In this document: piece by piece, positions 44,661 through 52,787 of the stretch
How positions within the stretch are numbered: the first letter of the stretch is position 1
Layout: each line of letters begins with the position of its first letter
Source: Roseiterribacter gracilis
Lineage (GTDB): Bacteria; Pseudomonadota; Alphaproteobacteria; BOG-932; Roseiterribacteraceae
Assembly (NCBI GenBank): GCA_018332375.1
Contig: BOPV01000001.1
Span: 3,038,001 to 3,102,000, forward strand
Direction of reading: 5' to 3'
DNA: 64,000 bases
Made by a program: the position numbers and the translations under genes
The notes under the pieces: model-generated
The model's input: only the letters and a program-made list of their open reading frames with translations
The model's database searches: none
What the model was told of the DNA's origin: nothing

Positions 44661-45280
44661 TGGACGGCCGTACCTGGACGCACAAACTTGCGACGCCGCT
44701 GGTTCGCCCGCTGCTCGCGATCGGTGCAACGCCCAACCATGTCACGACGGCGCGTCTGATCACTGGACTGATCGCGTGCGGTCTGTTTTCGATCGGCACG
44801 CGCGAAGGCGAAATCTGGGGCGGCGTATTGTGGGTCGTGTCGGCCTTTTTCGATCGGCTCGACGGCCAGCTTGCACGCATCGGCAACATGCAAAGCGCAG
44901 CCGGGCATCGCTACGACTACATGGTCGACAACACGACGACGGCGCTGTTCTTCGTCGCGATCGGATTCGGCCTGCGCCATTCCTTTCTTGGGAATTGGTC
45001 GATTCCGCTCGGCATTCTGACCGGCGTCTCGTTGCTGTTCTGCAACTGGTATTCCGAGATTCTCGAACGCAACGACACGTCCGGCAAACGCGCCTACCAA
45101 GGTGCGTTCGGATTCGATCTCGACGACGCGCTGTATCTGTTCGGCCCGATTGCGTGGCTCGGCATTCTGGCGCCGATCCTGATTGCAGCGTCGGTATCTG
45201 CGCCGATCATCACGGTGATCACCGGCGTGCGCGTGCTGAAGCTGAAGCGCGAGCAGCGTTCTGCTGCCGCGGCGGCGTAA
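44660..45280 (+). CDS. CDP-alcohol phosphatidyltransferase-type enzyme
   Basis: 206 residues, six transmembrane helices. The full motif D65-x2-D68-G69-x2-A72-R73-x8-G82-x3-D86-x3-D90 (DRLDGQLARIG...GHRYDYMVD) is intact. Family members join a CDP-activated alcohol to another alcohol; the Mg-binding Asp set is complete. In this locus the likely reaction is transfer of a CMP-activated AEP headgroup to diacylglycerol or similar, making a phosphonolipid. Exact substrates unproven. Stop is adjacent to the convergent SH3 gene. Confidence 0.9.
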   Translation: MDGRTWTHKLATPLVRPLLAIGATPNHVTTARLITGLIACGLFSIGTREGEIWGGVLWVVSAFFDRLDGQLARIGNMQSAAGHRYDYMVDNTTTALFFVAIGFGLRHSFLGNWSIPLGILTGVSLLFCNWYSEILERNDTSGKRAYQGAFGFDLDDALYLFGPIAWLGILAPILIAASVSAPIITVITGVRVLKLKREQRSAAAAA

Positions 45281-45607
45281 CTACTTTGTCGTCGACGAGC
45301 CGGCGGTCTCGGCCGGCTGCAGATGGTCCATGATCGCGTAGCCACCCTGGGCAAGCCGGTACCAGCCGCTCTCGCCATTGCCGTTCAAGACCTCAACCCG
45401 CTGGCCCGCTTTTAGCGAACCAATTGCCGGTGACGTGCTGGTCGGTTCGGCATGCACCGTCACACCGCCCGTCACGACCATGGTTCGCGGCGCCAGTCGA
45501 TCGACCGGCGGGGTCGCGCCTGGGCTGTTCGGCGGCAGGCTTTGGGCCAGTGCACCGGTTCCGGTCAGCAGAATGAAGGCCAGCAGGAACGCTGTGATCC
45601 GTCGCAT
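45281..45607 (-). CDS. Exported SH3-domain protein
   Basis: 108 residues. Signal peptide RRITAFLLAFILLTGTGALAQ, then a bacterial SH3 domain (VTVHAEPTSTSPAIGSLKAGQRVEVLNGNGESGWYRL). Such domains bind peptidoglycan or proteins in the periplasm. No enzymatic domain. Its stop is directly adjacent to the CDP-alcohol transferase stop on the other strand. Confidence 0.85.
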   Translation of the reverse strand: MRRITAFLLAFILLTGTGALAQSLPPNSPGATPPVDRLAPRTMVVTGGVTVHAEPTSTSPAIGSLKAGQRVEVLNGNGESGWYRLAQGGYAIMDHLQPAETAGSSTTK

Positions 45608-45682
45608 CGTTAGGTTCTCCCGTAATCAACTGGGAAAACCCGGCCGGCGCGGCCCGGGTTCCCGGAATCGGGATAGGCGGCT

Positions 45683-46057
45683 TTGTCGAAACCGGGTGCT
45701 GCAGTTTTGTTGGTCGATGACGACAGTCTGGTGCGCGAGACCTGTGTCGCGCTGCTGCGCGATCTCGGCTGTACGGTCTATTCGACCTGGTCGGGCGAAG
45801 AGGCGCTGGGCCTGATCCAGCGGCACGCCAGCATCGAGACGCTGATTTCCGATTTGCTGATCCCCGGCATTGACGGGCTGCAGCTGGTGGCGGCGGCGCG
45901 GCAGATCCGTCCCAGCCTGCGTTGCTTCCTGACGTCGGGTTACGCGACCGGGATCACCGATCCCGACGTGCAGTTCGTGCCCAAGCCGCTTGGTCGCGCC
46001 AAGCTGGCAATGATGGTGATGCGCGCGCCCGCGGCCCCGGTGCCGACCGAAGACTGA
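45683..46057 (+). CDS. Response regulator, receiver domain only
   Basis: 124 residues: D12-D13-D14 (LLVDDDS), D57 (LISDLLIPGIDG), T in FLTSG and K in FVPKPLG. It uses a TTG start. Similar to the CheY-like receivers that end hybrid kinases, but free-standing. No kinase next to it. Convergent with the small gene at 46064 (6 bases apart). Confidence 0.85.
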   Translation: MSKPGAAVLLVDDDSLVRETCVALLRDLGCTVYSTWSGEEALGLIQRHASIETLISDLLIPGIDGLQLVAAARQIRPSLRCFLTSGYATGITDPDVQFVPKPLGRAKLAMMVMRAPAAPVPTED

Positions 46058-46063
46058 GTGATC

Positions 46064-46375
46064 TCAGCGGCGCGGCTTGGTCCGCGCCAGCACGGCACGG
46101 CCGGCGTCGGTCAGAAACCACTGTTTGCCCGCATGTTCGGTCGGGAAGCGTCCTTCGCGAAACTCGCACCAGCCGCGTCGTTCGCAGGCACGCATGGTTG
46201 CAAGACTCACGTCACCATCGCGCGCCAAGCCCAACAGATTCTCGGACAAGACGGTCAGCCAGCGGCGCTGGGGTGCGGTCGGGCGTAGCGAGCTCAGCTC
46301 GGTTTCCTCGGTCGTAGCCATGGCGTTTGGAACGCCGGCGGACGCCGACCGTCGCCCGCTGTTGCGCAATTCCAT
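46064..46375 (-). CDS. Small winged-helix-like protein of unknown function
   Basis: 103 residues. The sequence RRWLTVLSENLLGLARDGDVSLATMRACERRGWCEFREG with the following GKQWFLTDAGRAVLA has the look of a winged-helix DNA-binding unit, with the pattern -helix-turn-helix-wing-. No family assigned with confidence. Start uncertain: ATG 46321 (MATTEE) is a good alternative, as no strong ribosome site is seen at either. Confidence 0.55.
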   Translation of the reverse strand: MELRNSGRRSASAGVPNAMATTEETELSSLRPTAPQRRWLTVLSENLLGLARDGDVSLATMRACERRGWCEFREGRFPTEHAGKQWFLTDAGRAVLARTKPRR

Positions 46376-46472
46376 CGCTGTGCACGCCCACGTGGCGGGA
46401 TGCCGAAAGCGGCGCTACATCTCATGTCCGATTAACGCTTCTATCGAGCATTCCGGTGCAGATGAGAATCGC

Positions 46473-47135
46473 ATGAAGTCCAAATCGTCCCCGCGCCGGG
46501 CCGCCGCCTCCAGTTTCGACAGCCGCCCCCTGCCCGCCTGGGCCGGCCGCGTCGCGATTCTCGCCGTCGTCGCGGTGCCCGCCTTGTTGTTCGGCACCAG
46601 CATGCTGACCTCGAACAATCCCAGTGAGGATCTCGATACAGCGCGCGAGGCAATTTTTCAGACCGCCGAATCACAGCTCGCCGAATTCGAAACCGGCAAA
46701 GGCGCGTCGCCGGACGATCCCAAGCTGCGCAAAGTCGCCGCCTCAATCGCGGCCGACCGGCCGTCGAATCCGCTGCTCGCGGCCAAACAATGGGTGCGTT
46801 CGCTGACCAGCAAGCCGGATCCGTGCGACGAGCCCGCGCTGCGCAAGCAATTGCTGCGCGAACGCATCGCGCTGGTCGAACTGGAATCGATGACGCGCGC
46901 GCCGATCCAGCGCAGCAACGCCGAGACCGTGCTCGACCGGCTCGACGGCAATTTTGATTCGCGCCGCTACATGGTGTTCGTCGAACGCTGCGGCCTGCCG
47001 ATGGAACGGTGGCAGCCGCGGATCAGCGCAGCGCGGCTCGAAGAACGCGCGCTGACCTTGCGCGGTCGCATTGCCCAGGAATTCGGGCCGCAATTCGAAA
47101 ACCAGGCGCGTTCGAAACGCCGCTCGAAAGCCTGA
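46473..47135 (+). CDS. Membrane-anchored protein of unknown function
   Basis: 220 residues from the ATG at 46473. A Lys/Arg-rich N-terminus, one transmembrane helix (about 26-45, GRVAILAVVAVPALLFG), then a periplasmic domain with repeated charged helices, two Cys (PDPCDEP and ERCGLPMERW) likely forming a disulfide. No domain assigned. The long upstream reading frame is not convincing coding sequence, so this start was chosen. Confidence 0.65.
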   Translation: MKSKSSPRRAAASSFDSRPLPAWAGRVAILAVVAVPALLFGTSMLTSNNPSEDLDTAREAIFQTAESQLAEFETGKGASPDDPKLRKVAASIAADRPSNPLLAAKQWVRSLTSKPDPCDEPALRKQLLRERIALVELESMTRAPIQRSNAETVLDRLDGNFDSRRYMVFVERCGLPMERWQPRISAARLEERALTLRGRIAQEFGPQFENQARSKRRSKA

Positions 47136-47158
47136 CGCAGCTTAGCTACGCTGGCTGC

Positions 47159-47560
47159 ATGACGACACGACAAGCGGCCTGCACTTGCGGGCAATTATCG
47201 CTGATGGCCGATGGCGATCCGGTGCGGATCTCGATCTGTCATTGTCTTCCCTGCCAGCGCCGTACCGGCAGCGTGTTCGCGGCCCAGGCGCGTTTTCCGC
47301 GCGACCAGGTGCACGACATTCAGGGGCGCAGGTCGACCTATGTGCGCGCCGGCGACAGCGGCAACCGCGCTACATTTTCCTTCTGTCCTGATTGCGGGGG
47401 CACGGTCTTCTGGGAGCCGGAGACGATGCCCGACTTCATCATGGTCGCGACCGGGGCGTTTGCCGACTCGACGTTTCCGCCGCCCACCGTCTCGGTCTAC
47501 GAAAACCGCATGCATGCGTGGGTGATGCAGGCGGGCGCACTACCGATTGACCACAACTGA
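47159..47560 (+). CDS. GFA-family protein (zinc-binding CENP-V/Gfa)
   Basis: 133 residues. Zinc ligands from CTCGQ, ICHCLPCQRRTGS and FCPDCGG match the S-(hydroxymethyl)glutathione-formaldehyde-activating (GFA) family. The function varies and is often unknown; formaldehyde detoxification is the classic role. ATG at 47159 is the only good start. Convergent with the sulfite-oxidase-like gene (4 bases). Confidence 0.88.
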   Translation: MTTRQAACTCGQLSLMADGDPVRISICHCLPCQRRTGSVFAAQARFPRDQVHDIQGRRSTYVRAGDSGNRATFSFCPDCGGTVFWEPETMPDFIMVATGAFADSTFPPPTVSVYENRMHAWVMQAGALPIDHN

Positions 47561-47563
47561 CGC

Positions 47564-48223
47564 TTATTTATCGCTGCCGTAGCGCTGTTGTTTCCACGGG
47601 TCGCCGTACATGTGATAGCCGCGCGATTCCCAAAAGCCCGGCGAGTCGCGATCGGTGAACCAGATCTGCCGGATCCATTTCGCGCTTTTCCAGAAATAGA
47701 GATGCGGCACGACCAGCCGCACCGGCCCGCCATGTTCGCGCGTCAATGGCTGGCCTTCCCAGTGCGTCGCTAACAGCACGTCGTCGCGTTGCAGATCGGC
47801 GAGCGGCACGTTGGTCGCGTAGCTGTCGTAGCTTTTGAGGATGACGAACTTCGCGTCCGGTTTCGGCTGCGCCAATTCGATCACGCGATTCATCGATACG
47901 CCGCGCCAGCGATTGTCGTAGCGCGACCAGGCGGTGACGCAGTGAATGTCGCTGGTCCGCTCGACCGGCGTTTCGCGCTGCAGGTCGTCCCAGCTCCATT
48001 TGAACGGGCGTTTCACCGCGCCAAGGACGTTCAACGTCCAGTCTTTTGGATTCAAATTCGGCTGCGTGCCCAGATCCAGCACCGGCCAGTCTTTGACCAG
48101 ACGCTGCCCCACCGGCAGACGCTCGCGCCCCTTTGATTCCTGAGGGCCTGGATCGGGCGCCAGCAAGCGACCTTCCTGGGCCCATTTCTCTTTCGAGCGG
48201 ATCAGCTTGTCGCGGTCGACCAT
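47564..48223 (-). CDS. Sulfite-oxidase-like molybdopterin oxidoreductase
   Basis: 219 residues. Matches the small cytosolic YedY-like sulfite-oxidase family: DIHCVTAWSRYDNRWRGV where the Cys ligates Mo, WEGQPLTREHGGPVRLVVPHLYFWKSAKW, and the pattern FKWSWDDLQ. No signal peptide and no haem domain, so electrons would come from a separate partner. Substrate unknown. Single gene with a 20-base gap to the chorismate mutase gene on the same strand. Confidence 0.9.
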   Translation of the reverse strand: MVDRDKLIRSKEKWAQEGRLLAPDPGPQESKGRERLPVGQRLVKDWPVLDLGTQPNLNPKDWTLNVLGAVKRPFKWSWDDLQRETPVERTSDIHCVTAWSRYDNRWRGVSMNRVIELAQPKPDAKFVILKSYDSYATNVPLADLQRDDVLLATHWEGQPLTREHGGPVRLVVPHLYFWKSAKWIRQIWFTDRDSPGFWESRGYHMYGDPWKQQRYGSDK

Positions 48224-48243
48224 GGCGTCACCCGATTTGCCAC

Positions 48244-48543
48244 TTAGCCAATTTGATTATCGGACGCTGCGACGTGATGGCGGATCACTTCATTGATGAT
48301 GAAGTTAAGCAGCTTCTCGGCGAAATCGGGATCGAGATGCGAATCCACCGCCAGGGTGCGCAGGCGCTGGATCTGTTCGCGTTCACGGCTGGGATCGGCA
48401 GGCGGTAGGCCCATCGTCGCCTTCAGGTGACCGACCTGCTGCGTGACCTTGAATCGCTCGGCGAGAATGTGAATCAGCGCCGCATCGAGATTGTCGATGC
48501 TGCGCCGGTATTGCGTCAGCTCTGCAGGAACGGTCTCGGTCAT
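48244..48543 (-). CDS. Chorismate mutase (AroQ-type)
   Basis: 99 residues, one all-helical AroQ domain: SIDNLDAALIHILAERFKVTQQVGHLKA and later REREQIQRLRTLAVDSHLDPDFAEKLLNFIINEVIRHH. Arg and Lys residues for chorismate binding fit the family. Catalyses chorismate to prephenate for Phe/Tyr synthesis. No prephenate dehydratase or other aromatic gene nearby; cytoplasmic. Confidence 0.9.
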   Translation of the reverse strand: MTETVPAELTQYRRSIDNLDAALIHILAERFKVTQQVGHLKATMGLPPADPSREREQIQRLRTLAVDSHLDPDFAEKLLNFIINEVIRHHVAASDNQIG

Positions 48544-48576
48544 GACGGCTCAACCCGTGGATGGGCCGCCATTTAG

Positions 48577-48768
48577 CTAGTTCAGCCGCCGCCCGTCCAT
48601 GTCGTCGAGCTGCAGCAGCGCGCGCAAAATATCTTCGTACAGCGCGACCTGATCGAACCGGCCCGCTTGCCGCGCCGCATTGGACAAATCGGCAACCTCG
48701 CCCATCGCCGCTTCGCCGTGGCGAACGTCGAGCTGCATTGCCAGCATCCAGGCACGTCGTGTGGTCAT
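48577..48768 (-). CDS. Small hypothetical protein
   Basis: 63 residues, start MTTRRAWML. Two helices with the pattern ADLSNAARQAGRFDQVALYEDILRALLQLDDMD, no membrane or metal motif. It ends 33 bases before the chorismate mutase gene on the same strand. No ribosome site is clear and the in-frame sequence further upstream has many Arg and no support, so only this part is called. Could be a small structural or regulatory peptide. Confidence 0.5.
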   Translation of the reverse strand: MTTRRAWMLAMQLDVRHGEAAMGEVADLSNAARQAGRFDQVALYEDILRALLQLDDMDGRRLN

Positions 48769-48842
48769 GAAATAGAATGTGGGGTGCAGGCCGCCTGCGA
48801 ACAGTGCGGTCTCGCAATGGTCACAGATGTTAACCGGCTCAG

Positions 48843-48914
48843 GCGAGTGCCGCTCGCACGCCCATATGCGAGCGAAGCTCGCAGGGCAAACAATCAGGCG
48901 AGCGCAGCTCGCAA
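48843..48914. repeat. Three tandem short hairpins at the end of the hemolysin III gene
   Basis: Three imperfect copies of GCGAGCGNAGCTCGC lie at about 48843-48857, 48868-48883 and 48898-48913 (starts 25 and 30 bases apart). Each can fold into a 6-bp stem. The last copy contains the end of the hemolysin III coding sequence. Possibly a multi-hairpin terminator or transcript stabiliser. Confidence 0.6.
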
Positions 48915-49613
48915 GGCGAAGAAATGCAGGGTCGCGCCTGCGACGACGAGTACATGCCAGACCGCGTGATGAAACGGCACGCGCCGCGCGACATAGGCGA
49001 CGACGCCAGTCGTGTAGGACAGGCAACCTGCGCTCAGCAGCACGGCGCTGTCATACGGCAAGCCTGCGAGAACCTTGTCGCCATAGATCGCAACCGGGAT
49101 CCATCCCATCGCGAGAAACAACGCGGCGCTGTATTGCTCCAGCCACGGCTCGCAGCCGCGGCTGAGACAGACGAATTGTTCGATCGCGATAATCGACGCG
49201 GCGGACCACAGCCCAGCCAGCAACGGCGGCAGGTCACGTGCGGGCAACGATACCGCTGCAAATGCGGTCCAGCTGCCGGCGATCAGAATGCCGATTGCAG
49301 CGTGATCGAAGGCGAGAAAGAGACGCTTCTTTCGTTCGCAGACGCTGGCGTGATGCGCAGTCGAAGCGCCCATCGTAATCAGCGCCGCAATGCAAAAGGC
49401 GATGCAGCTTGCGATCGTGACGCTCGATGCGCGCACCGGCGGCAGAACGATCAACGACACGGCAGCCAGCAAAGACAGCAACGCGCCGATGCCGTGCGTC
49501 CAGGCATTGGCGCGTTCTTCGCGTTCAGTTGGTCGACGCGTCGTGACGCGCGACTGCGCTTGCAAATTCACGGGCGCACGGACGCGCCCTTTTAGCGGCG
49601 CGTGGGTCGCCAT
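48894..49613 (-). CDS. Hemolysin III / PAQR-family membrane protein
   Basis: 239 residues, seven transmembrane helices. Conserved EERANAWTHGIGALLS, ASTAHHASVCERKKRLFLAFDHAAIG (His pair) and the C-terminal RRVPFHHAVWHVLVVAGATLHFF supply the His residues typical of the family. Bacterial members are called hemolysin III, but most are likely membrane hydrolases or lipid-linked enzymes, not toxins. The 22-base overlap with the small gene at 49592 means they share the upstream part. Confidence 0.88.
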   Translation of the reverse strand: MATHAPLKGRVRAPVNLQAQSRVTTRRPTEREERANAWTHGIGALLSLLAAVSLIVLPPVRASSVTIASCIAFCIAALITMGASTAHHASVCERKKRLFLAFDHAAIGILIAGSWTAFAAVSLPARDLPPLLAGLWSAASIIAIEQFVCLSRGCEPWLEQYSAALFLAMGWIPVAIYGDKVLAGLPYDSAVLLSAGCLSYTTGVVAYVARRVPFHHAVWHVLVVAGATLHFFALRAALA

Positions 49614-49831
49614 CCGGTGCGGTCCAATACGTCGCGTACGATGCGCGCATAGTTGCTGCGCTGCTCGTCGGTCATTGCGAATTCATCGCCTTCGGCCAGC
49701 GCGCGATCACGGATCTTGTCCAGGAATCGCAATTCGCTCGGGTTGGCGCGACGTTCGGCGCCGGCTTCCGCCAGACGCGCACGCTCACGCAACACGACAT
49801 CGCGATCAGCTTGGGTTTCGACTTCGATCAT
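49592..49831 (-). CDS. Small hypothetical protein
   Basis: 79 residues beginning MIEVETQADRDVVLRERARL; helical and highly charged, with DKIRDRALAEGDEF. AGGAG five bases upstream supports this start, although the reading frame continues upstream. Overlaps the hemolysin III start by 22 bases, so likely co-transcribed. No family assigned. Confidence 0.6.
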   Translation of the reverse strand: MIEVETQADRDVVLRERARLAEAGAERRANPSELRFLDKIRDRALAEGDEFAMTDEQRSNYARIVRDVLDRTGWRPTRR

Positions 49832-49882
49832 GTGCACTCCTGCCACGTACAACCCGCGGGCGGCGCGAAAGCTCCCGGCCGA

Positions 49883-49915
49883 GAGTCGAATCCCGACTCC
49901 ATGTCCTCCGGACAT
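49883..49915. promoter_or_regulatory. Two adjacent inverted repeats in the divergent 49592/50047 promoter gap
   Basis: GAGTCG(N5)CGACTC at 49883-49899 and ATGTCC(TCC)GGACAT at 49901-49915 are perfect inverted repeats side by side. They lie about 130 bases upstream of the TonB-dependent receptor start and could be operator sites, for example for the LysR regulator at the end of that gene group. Not verified. Confidence 0.4.
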
Positions 49916-50046
49916 ACCAACCTGCGGTTCACGCATGATCTTGTTATGCGGTGGCGGATGCTTGCAGCGTCGGCCCCAGGTGCCGTCAGCTGGAGGCCAA
50001 CTCCGCAAAACAAGAACGGCGCCCGGGAAGCTAACGGAGAGACGAC

Positions 50047-52785
50047 ATGGCCCGGACCACCGCCGCGCAGCGCGCATTTGCCTGTTCTTTTGTCAGCGCG
50101 CTCGCGCTGCTTGGCTCGACGGAGCTGGCCCAGGCGCAGATTGCAGCGCCGACCGTGGCCGAAGAAGTCGTCGTCACCGGTTCGCGCATCGCGCGGCGTG
50201 ACGCGCTGTCGGTTGGTCCGCTGCAGACGCTGACCCAGGAAGACATCAAGAACTCGGCGCCGCAGTCGGTCGGGCAATTGCTGCAGGAACTGCCCGCCAC
50301 CGGCGTCAGCCTCAATTCGAACGGCACGCAAGGCACCGCGTTCGGCATCAGCTCGGTCAATCTGCGCTATCTCGGCAGCGCCGAGGGCAGCGGCAATCGC
50401 ACCCTGGTGCTGGTGGACGGTCATCGCTGGGTCAACGGCACGGGCGGCCGCGGTTTCCGCGACTTCGTCGATCTGAACACGATCCCACTTGGGCTGGTCG
50501 ATCGCGTTGAAGTGCTCAAAGACGGTGCCTCGTCGATCTACGGCGCCGATGCCATCGCCGGCGTCGTGAACATCGTGCTCAAGAAAACTGTTGAAGGTGT
50601 CGAAGCGAAGGCACAGGCGGGCATCACGTCAGAAAATGACGGGCGCGAACTGATCGGCGATCTGACGGTCGGCCATAAATGGGGCCGTTTGGGCGCCATG
50701 CTGTCGTTCGAAGCGGTCGATATGCGCCCGATCCTGACCAAGGATCGCGACATCACCGTGCGCGCCTACGCGCCGGTCACCGCAGCACCCAACAGCCCGC
50801 GCGGTCTGTTTCTGCTGCCCGGCGTCTCGACCTCGAACCTGACGCGCATTCCGGGTGCTGCCGGCACGTCGGCTGCGGATTTCCGCGTCGCTGCGCTGCC
50901 GGCCGACGATTTCAACACGCTGGCGCAAGGTCAGGACGCAACCGGACCGTCCAAGCGCTTCACCACCTTCGGCCGCGTCACCTACGACATCACCGACAGC
51001 GTCACGGCGCATGCCGACGTTCTCTACAACAAGCGCAAATCGGATCAGCTCTTCTCGCCGATCTTGCTCGACGTGCGCGGCTCGAACAATTTCTCGATCG
51101 CCGCCGATCACCCGTTCAATCCATTCGGCCGTGCGCTGACCGGCACGACCTTGCGCTTGCAGCGCGTGATGAACGAGGTCGGCGACCGCGACAACGTGCA
51201 GGATATCGACACGGTGCGTTTCGCGGGCGGGTTGGACGGTTCGTTCAATGCGCTGGGCCGCAGCTGGAAATGGGATGCGCAAGCCAGCTACGGCCGCGCC
51301 GACGCCAGCTTCAGATCGGTCAACCAGCTCGACTATGACAAGCTGGCACTTGCGACTGGCCCGAATGCGCGTTGCGCCGCCAATAGCTGCGTGCCGATCA
51401 ACATCTTCGGCACGATCACGCCGGCAATGGCGGATTACGTGCGCTACAATGCGCGCGACGAGAACGGCACCGCGTCGTTCGACGTGTCGGCCAATCTTTC
51501 GACCAGCCTGTTCGAACTTCCGGCCGGCCCGCTCGGGCTTGCGACCGGCGTCGAATATCGCCGTGAGACTGCGTACGACCATCCCGATCTGGTGGTGAAT
51601 GCGACGCCGCAATTCGTCACTGGCCTGTCGCGTACGACCAGTGCCGCGCGCGACGCGACCAGCGGTGCCTATTCGCTGAAAGAAGCCTATCTCGAACTGA
51701 ATGCACCGCTGCTGACCGATCTTCCGTTCGCGAAGAAGCTCGAACTGTCGGGTGCGGTACGTTACTCGGACTACGACACGTTCGGCAGCAAGGCGACGAC
51801 CAAACTCGGCCTCGCCTATCGCCCGGTGCAAGACGTGCTGTTGCGCGGCACCTATTCCGAAGGCTTCCGCGCACCATCGATTCTCGAACTCTTTCAGGGA
51901 CGGCGGAACACTGACTTTCAGGCGACCGACCCGTGCAATGGCGGTGGTCGCAACCTGCCCGGCTGCGCCGGCGTGCCGAGCAGCTACAACCAGAACCAGT
52001 TCGGCAACGGCCTGATCCACGGCATCATCGGCGGCAATTCAAATCTGAAACCCGAAACTGCGCGCACCTTGAGCGCGGGTGCGGCGCTGACGCCGTCCTT
52101 TATTCCGGGCCTCACGCTGACGGGCGACTGGTTCAAGATCAAAATCTTCGACGCCATCGCAAGCCAGACGGCGCAGCAAATTCTGACTCAGTGTGCCAAT
52201 ACCAACGGACCGTCCTGCGCCTTCATCCGTCGCGCTGCGACCGGCGAAGTTCAGTCGCTGTTGCAAGCAGTGGCGAACTTCAGCCGTATCGAAGTCGAAG
52301 GCATCGATCTGTCGGCGCGCTATGGCTTCCACACTGAGATCGGTCACTTCACGACTGTGATCGATGCGTCGCGCCTGCTGCACTACACCAACTTCGTGCC
52401 GCAGACCGACGGCTCGACCTTGGTCGATGAACGCGCCGGCAAGTCGGATCAGCCGCGCGCAACCTTCCCGCGCTGGAAAGGCGTCGGCTCGGTGCGGTGG
52501 GATCGCAATGCGTTCGAAGCGGGCTGGAAGGCGCGCTATATCGGTGGCAGCGCCGACATTGCGGGCAACGCCGTCAATGGCGGCCGGGTTGCTGCGATCG
52601 TCTATCAGGACGTGCAGCTGGGCTACAATTTCGACGCCTACAACACGAACGTGACGTTCGGCGTCGACAACATCTTCAACAAGATGCCGCCCGCTTCGGC
52701 CGCCAACAACCCGATCAATTTCGACATGTACACGTACGACATCCGCGGCACGTTTATGTACGTGCGTGTGCAGGCCAAATTCTAA
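50047..52785 (+). CDS. TonB-dependent outer-membrane receptor
   Basis: 912 residues. Signal peptide, then the TonB-box-like/plug start EEVVVTGSRIARRD, plug domain (LTQEDIKNSAPQSVGQLLQEL, VLVDGHRWVNG, RVEVLKDGASSIYGADAIAGVVNIVLKK) and the 22-strand barrel with the late GTYSEGFRAPSILELF and GLTLTGDWFKIKI blocks, ending in the aromatic F-x-F closing strand. Imports a substrate using the proton-motive force. First gene of a rightward group with a CocE-type hydrolase, a YfcC-type carrier, CapA-like and LysR genes; substrate may be a peptide or ester. Confidence 0.95.
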   Translation: MARTTAAQRAFACSFVSALALLGSTELAQAQIAAPTVAEEVVVTGSRIARRDALSVGPLQTLTQEDIKNSAPQSVGQLLQELPATGVSLNSNGTQGTAFGISSVNLRYLGSAEGSGNRTLVLVDGHRWVNGTGGRGFRDFVDLNTIPLGLVDRVEVLKDGASSIYGADAIAGVVNIVLKKTVEGVEAKAQAGITSENDGRELIGDLTVGHKWGRLGAMLSFEAVDMRPILTKDRDITVRAYAPVTAAPNSPRGLFLLPGVSTSNLTRIPGAAGTSAADFRVAALPADDFNTLAQGQDATGPSKRFTTFGRVTYDITDSVTAHADVLYNKRKSDQLFSPILLDVRGSNNFSIAADHPFNPFGRALTGTTLRLQRVMNEVGDRDNVQDIDTVRFAGGLDGSFNALGRSWKWDAQASYGRADASFRSVNQLDYDKLALATGPNARCAANSCVPINIFGTITPAMADYVRYNARDENGTASFDVSANLSTSLFELPAGPLGLATGVEYRRETAYDHPDLVVNATPQFVTGLSRTTSAARDATSGAYSLKEAYLELNAPLLTDLPFAKKLELSGAVRYSDYDTFGSKATTKLGLAYRPVQDVLLRGTYSEGFRAPSILELFQGRRNTDFQATDPCNGGGRNLPGCAGVPSSYNQNQFGNGLIHGIIGGNSNLKPETARTLSAGAALTPSFIPGLTLTGDWFKIKIFDAIASQTAQQILTQCANTNGPSCAFIRRAATGEVQSLLQAVANFSRIEVEGIDLSARYGFHTEIGHFTTVIDASRLLHYTNFVPQTDGSTLVDERAGKSDQPRATFPRWKGVGSVRWDRNAFEAGWKARYIGGSADIAGNAVNGGRVAAIVYQDVQLGYNFDAYNTNVTFGVDNIFNKMPPASAANNPINFDMYTYDIRGTFMYVRVQAKF

Positions 52786-52787
52786 GA

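Noticed and set aside
48894..49613. Haemolytic toxin
   Set aside because: Hemolysin III is a family name; the protein is a seven-helix PAQR-like membrane protein and no toxin feature is present.
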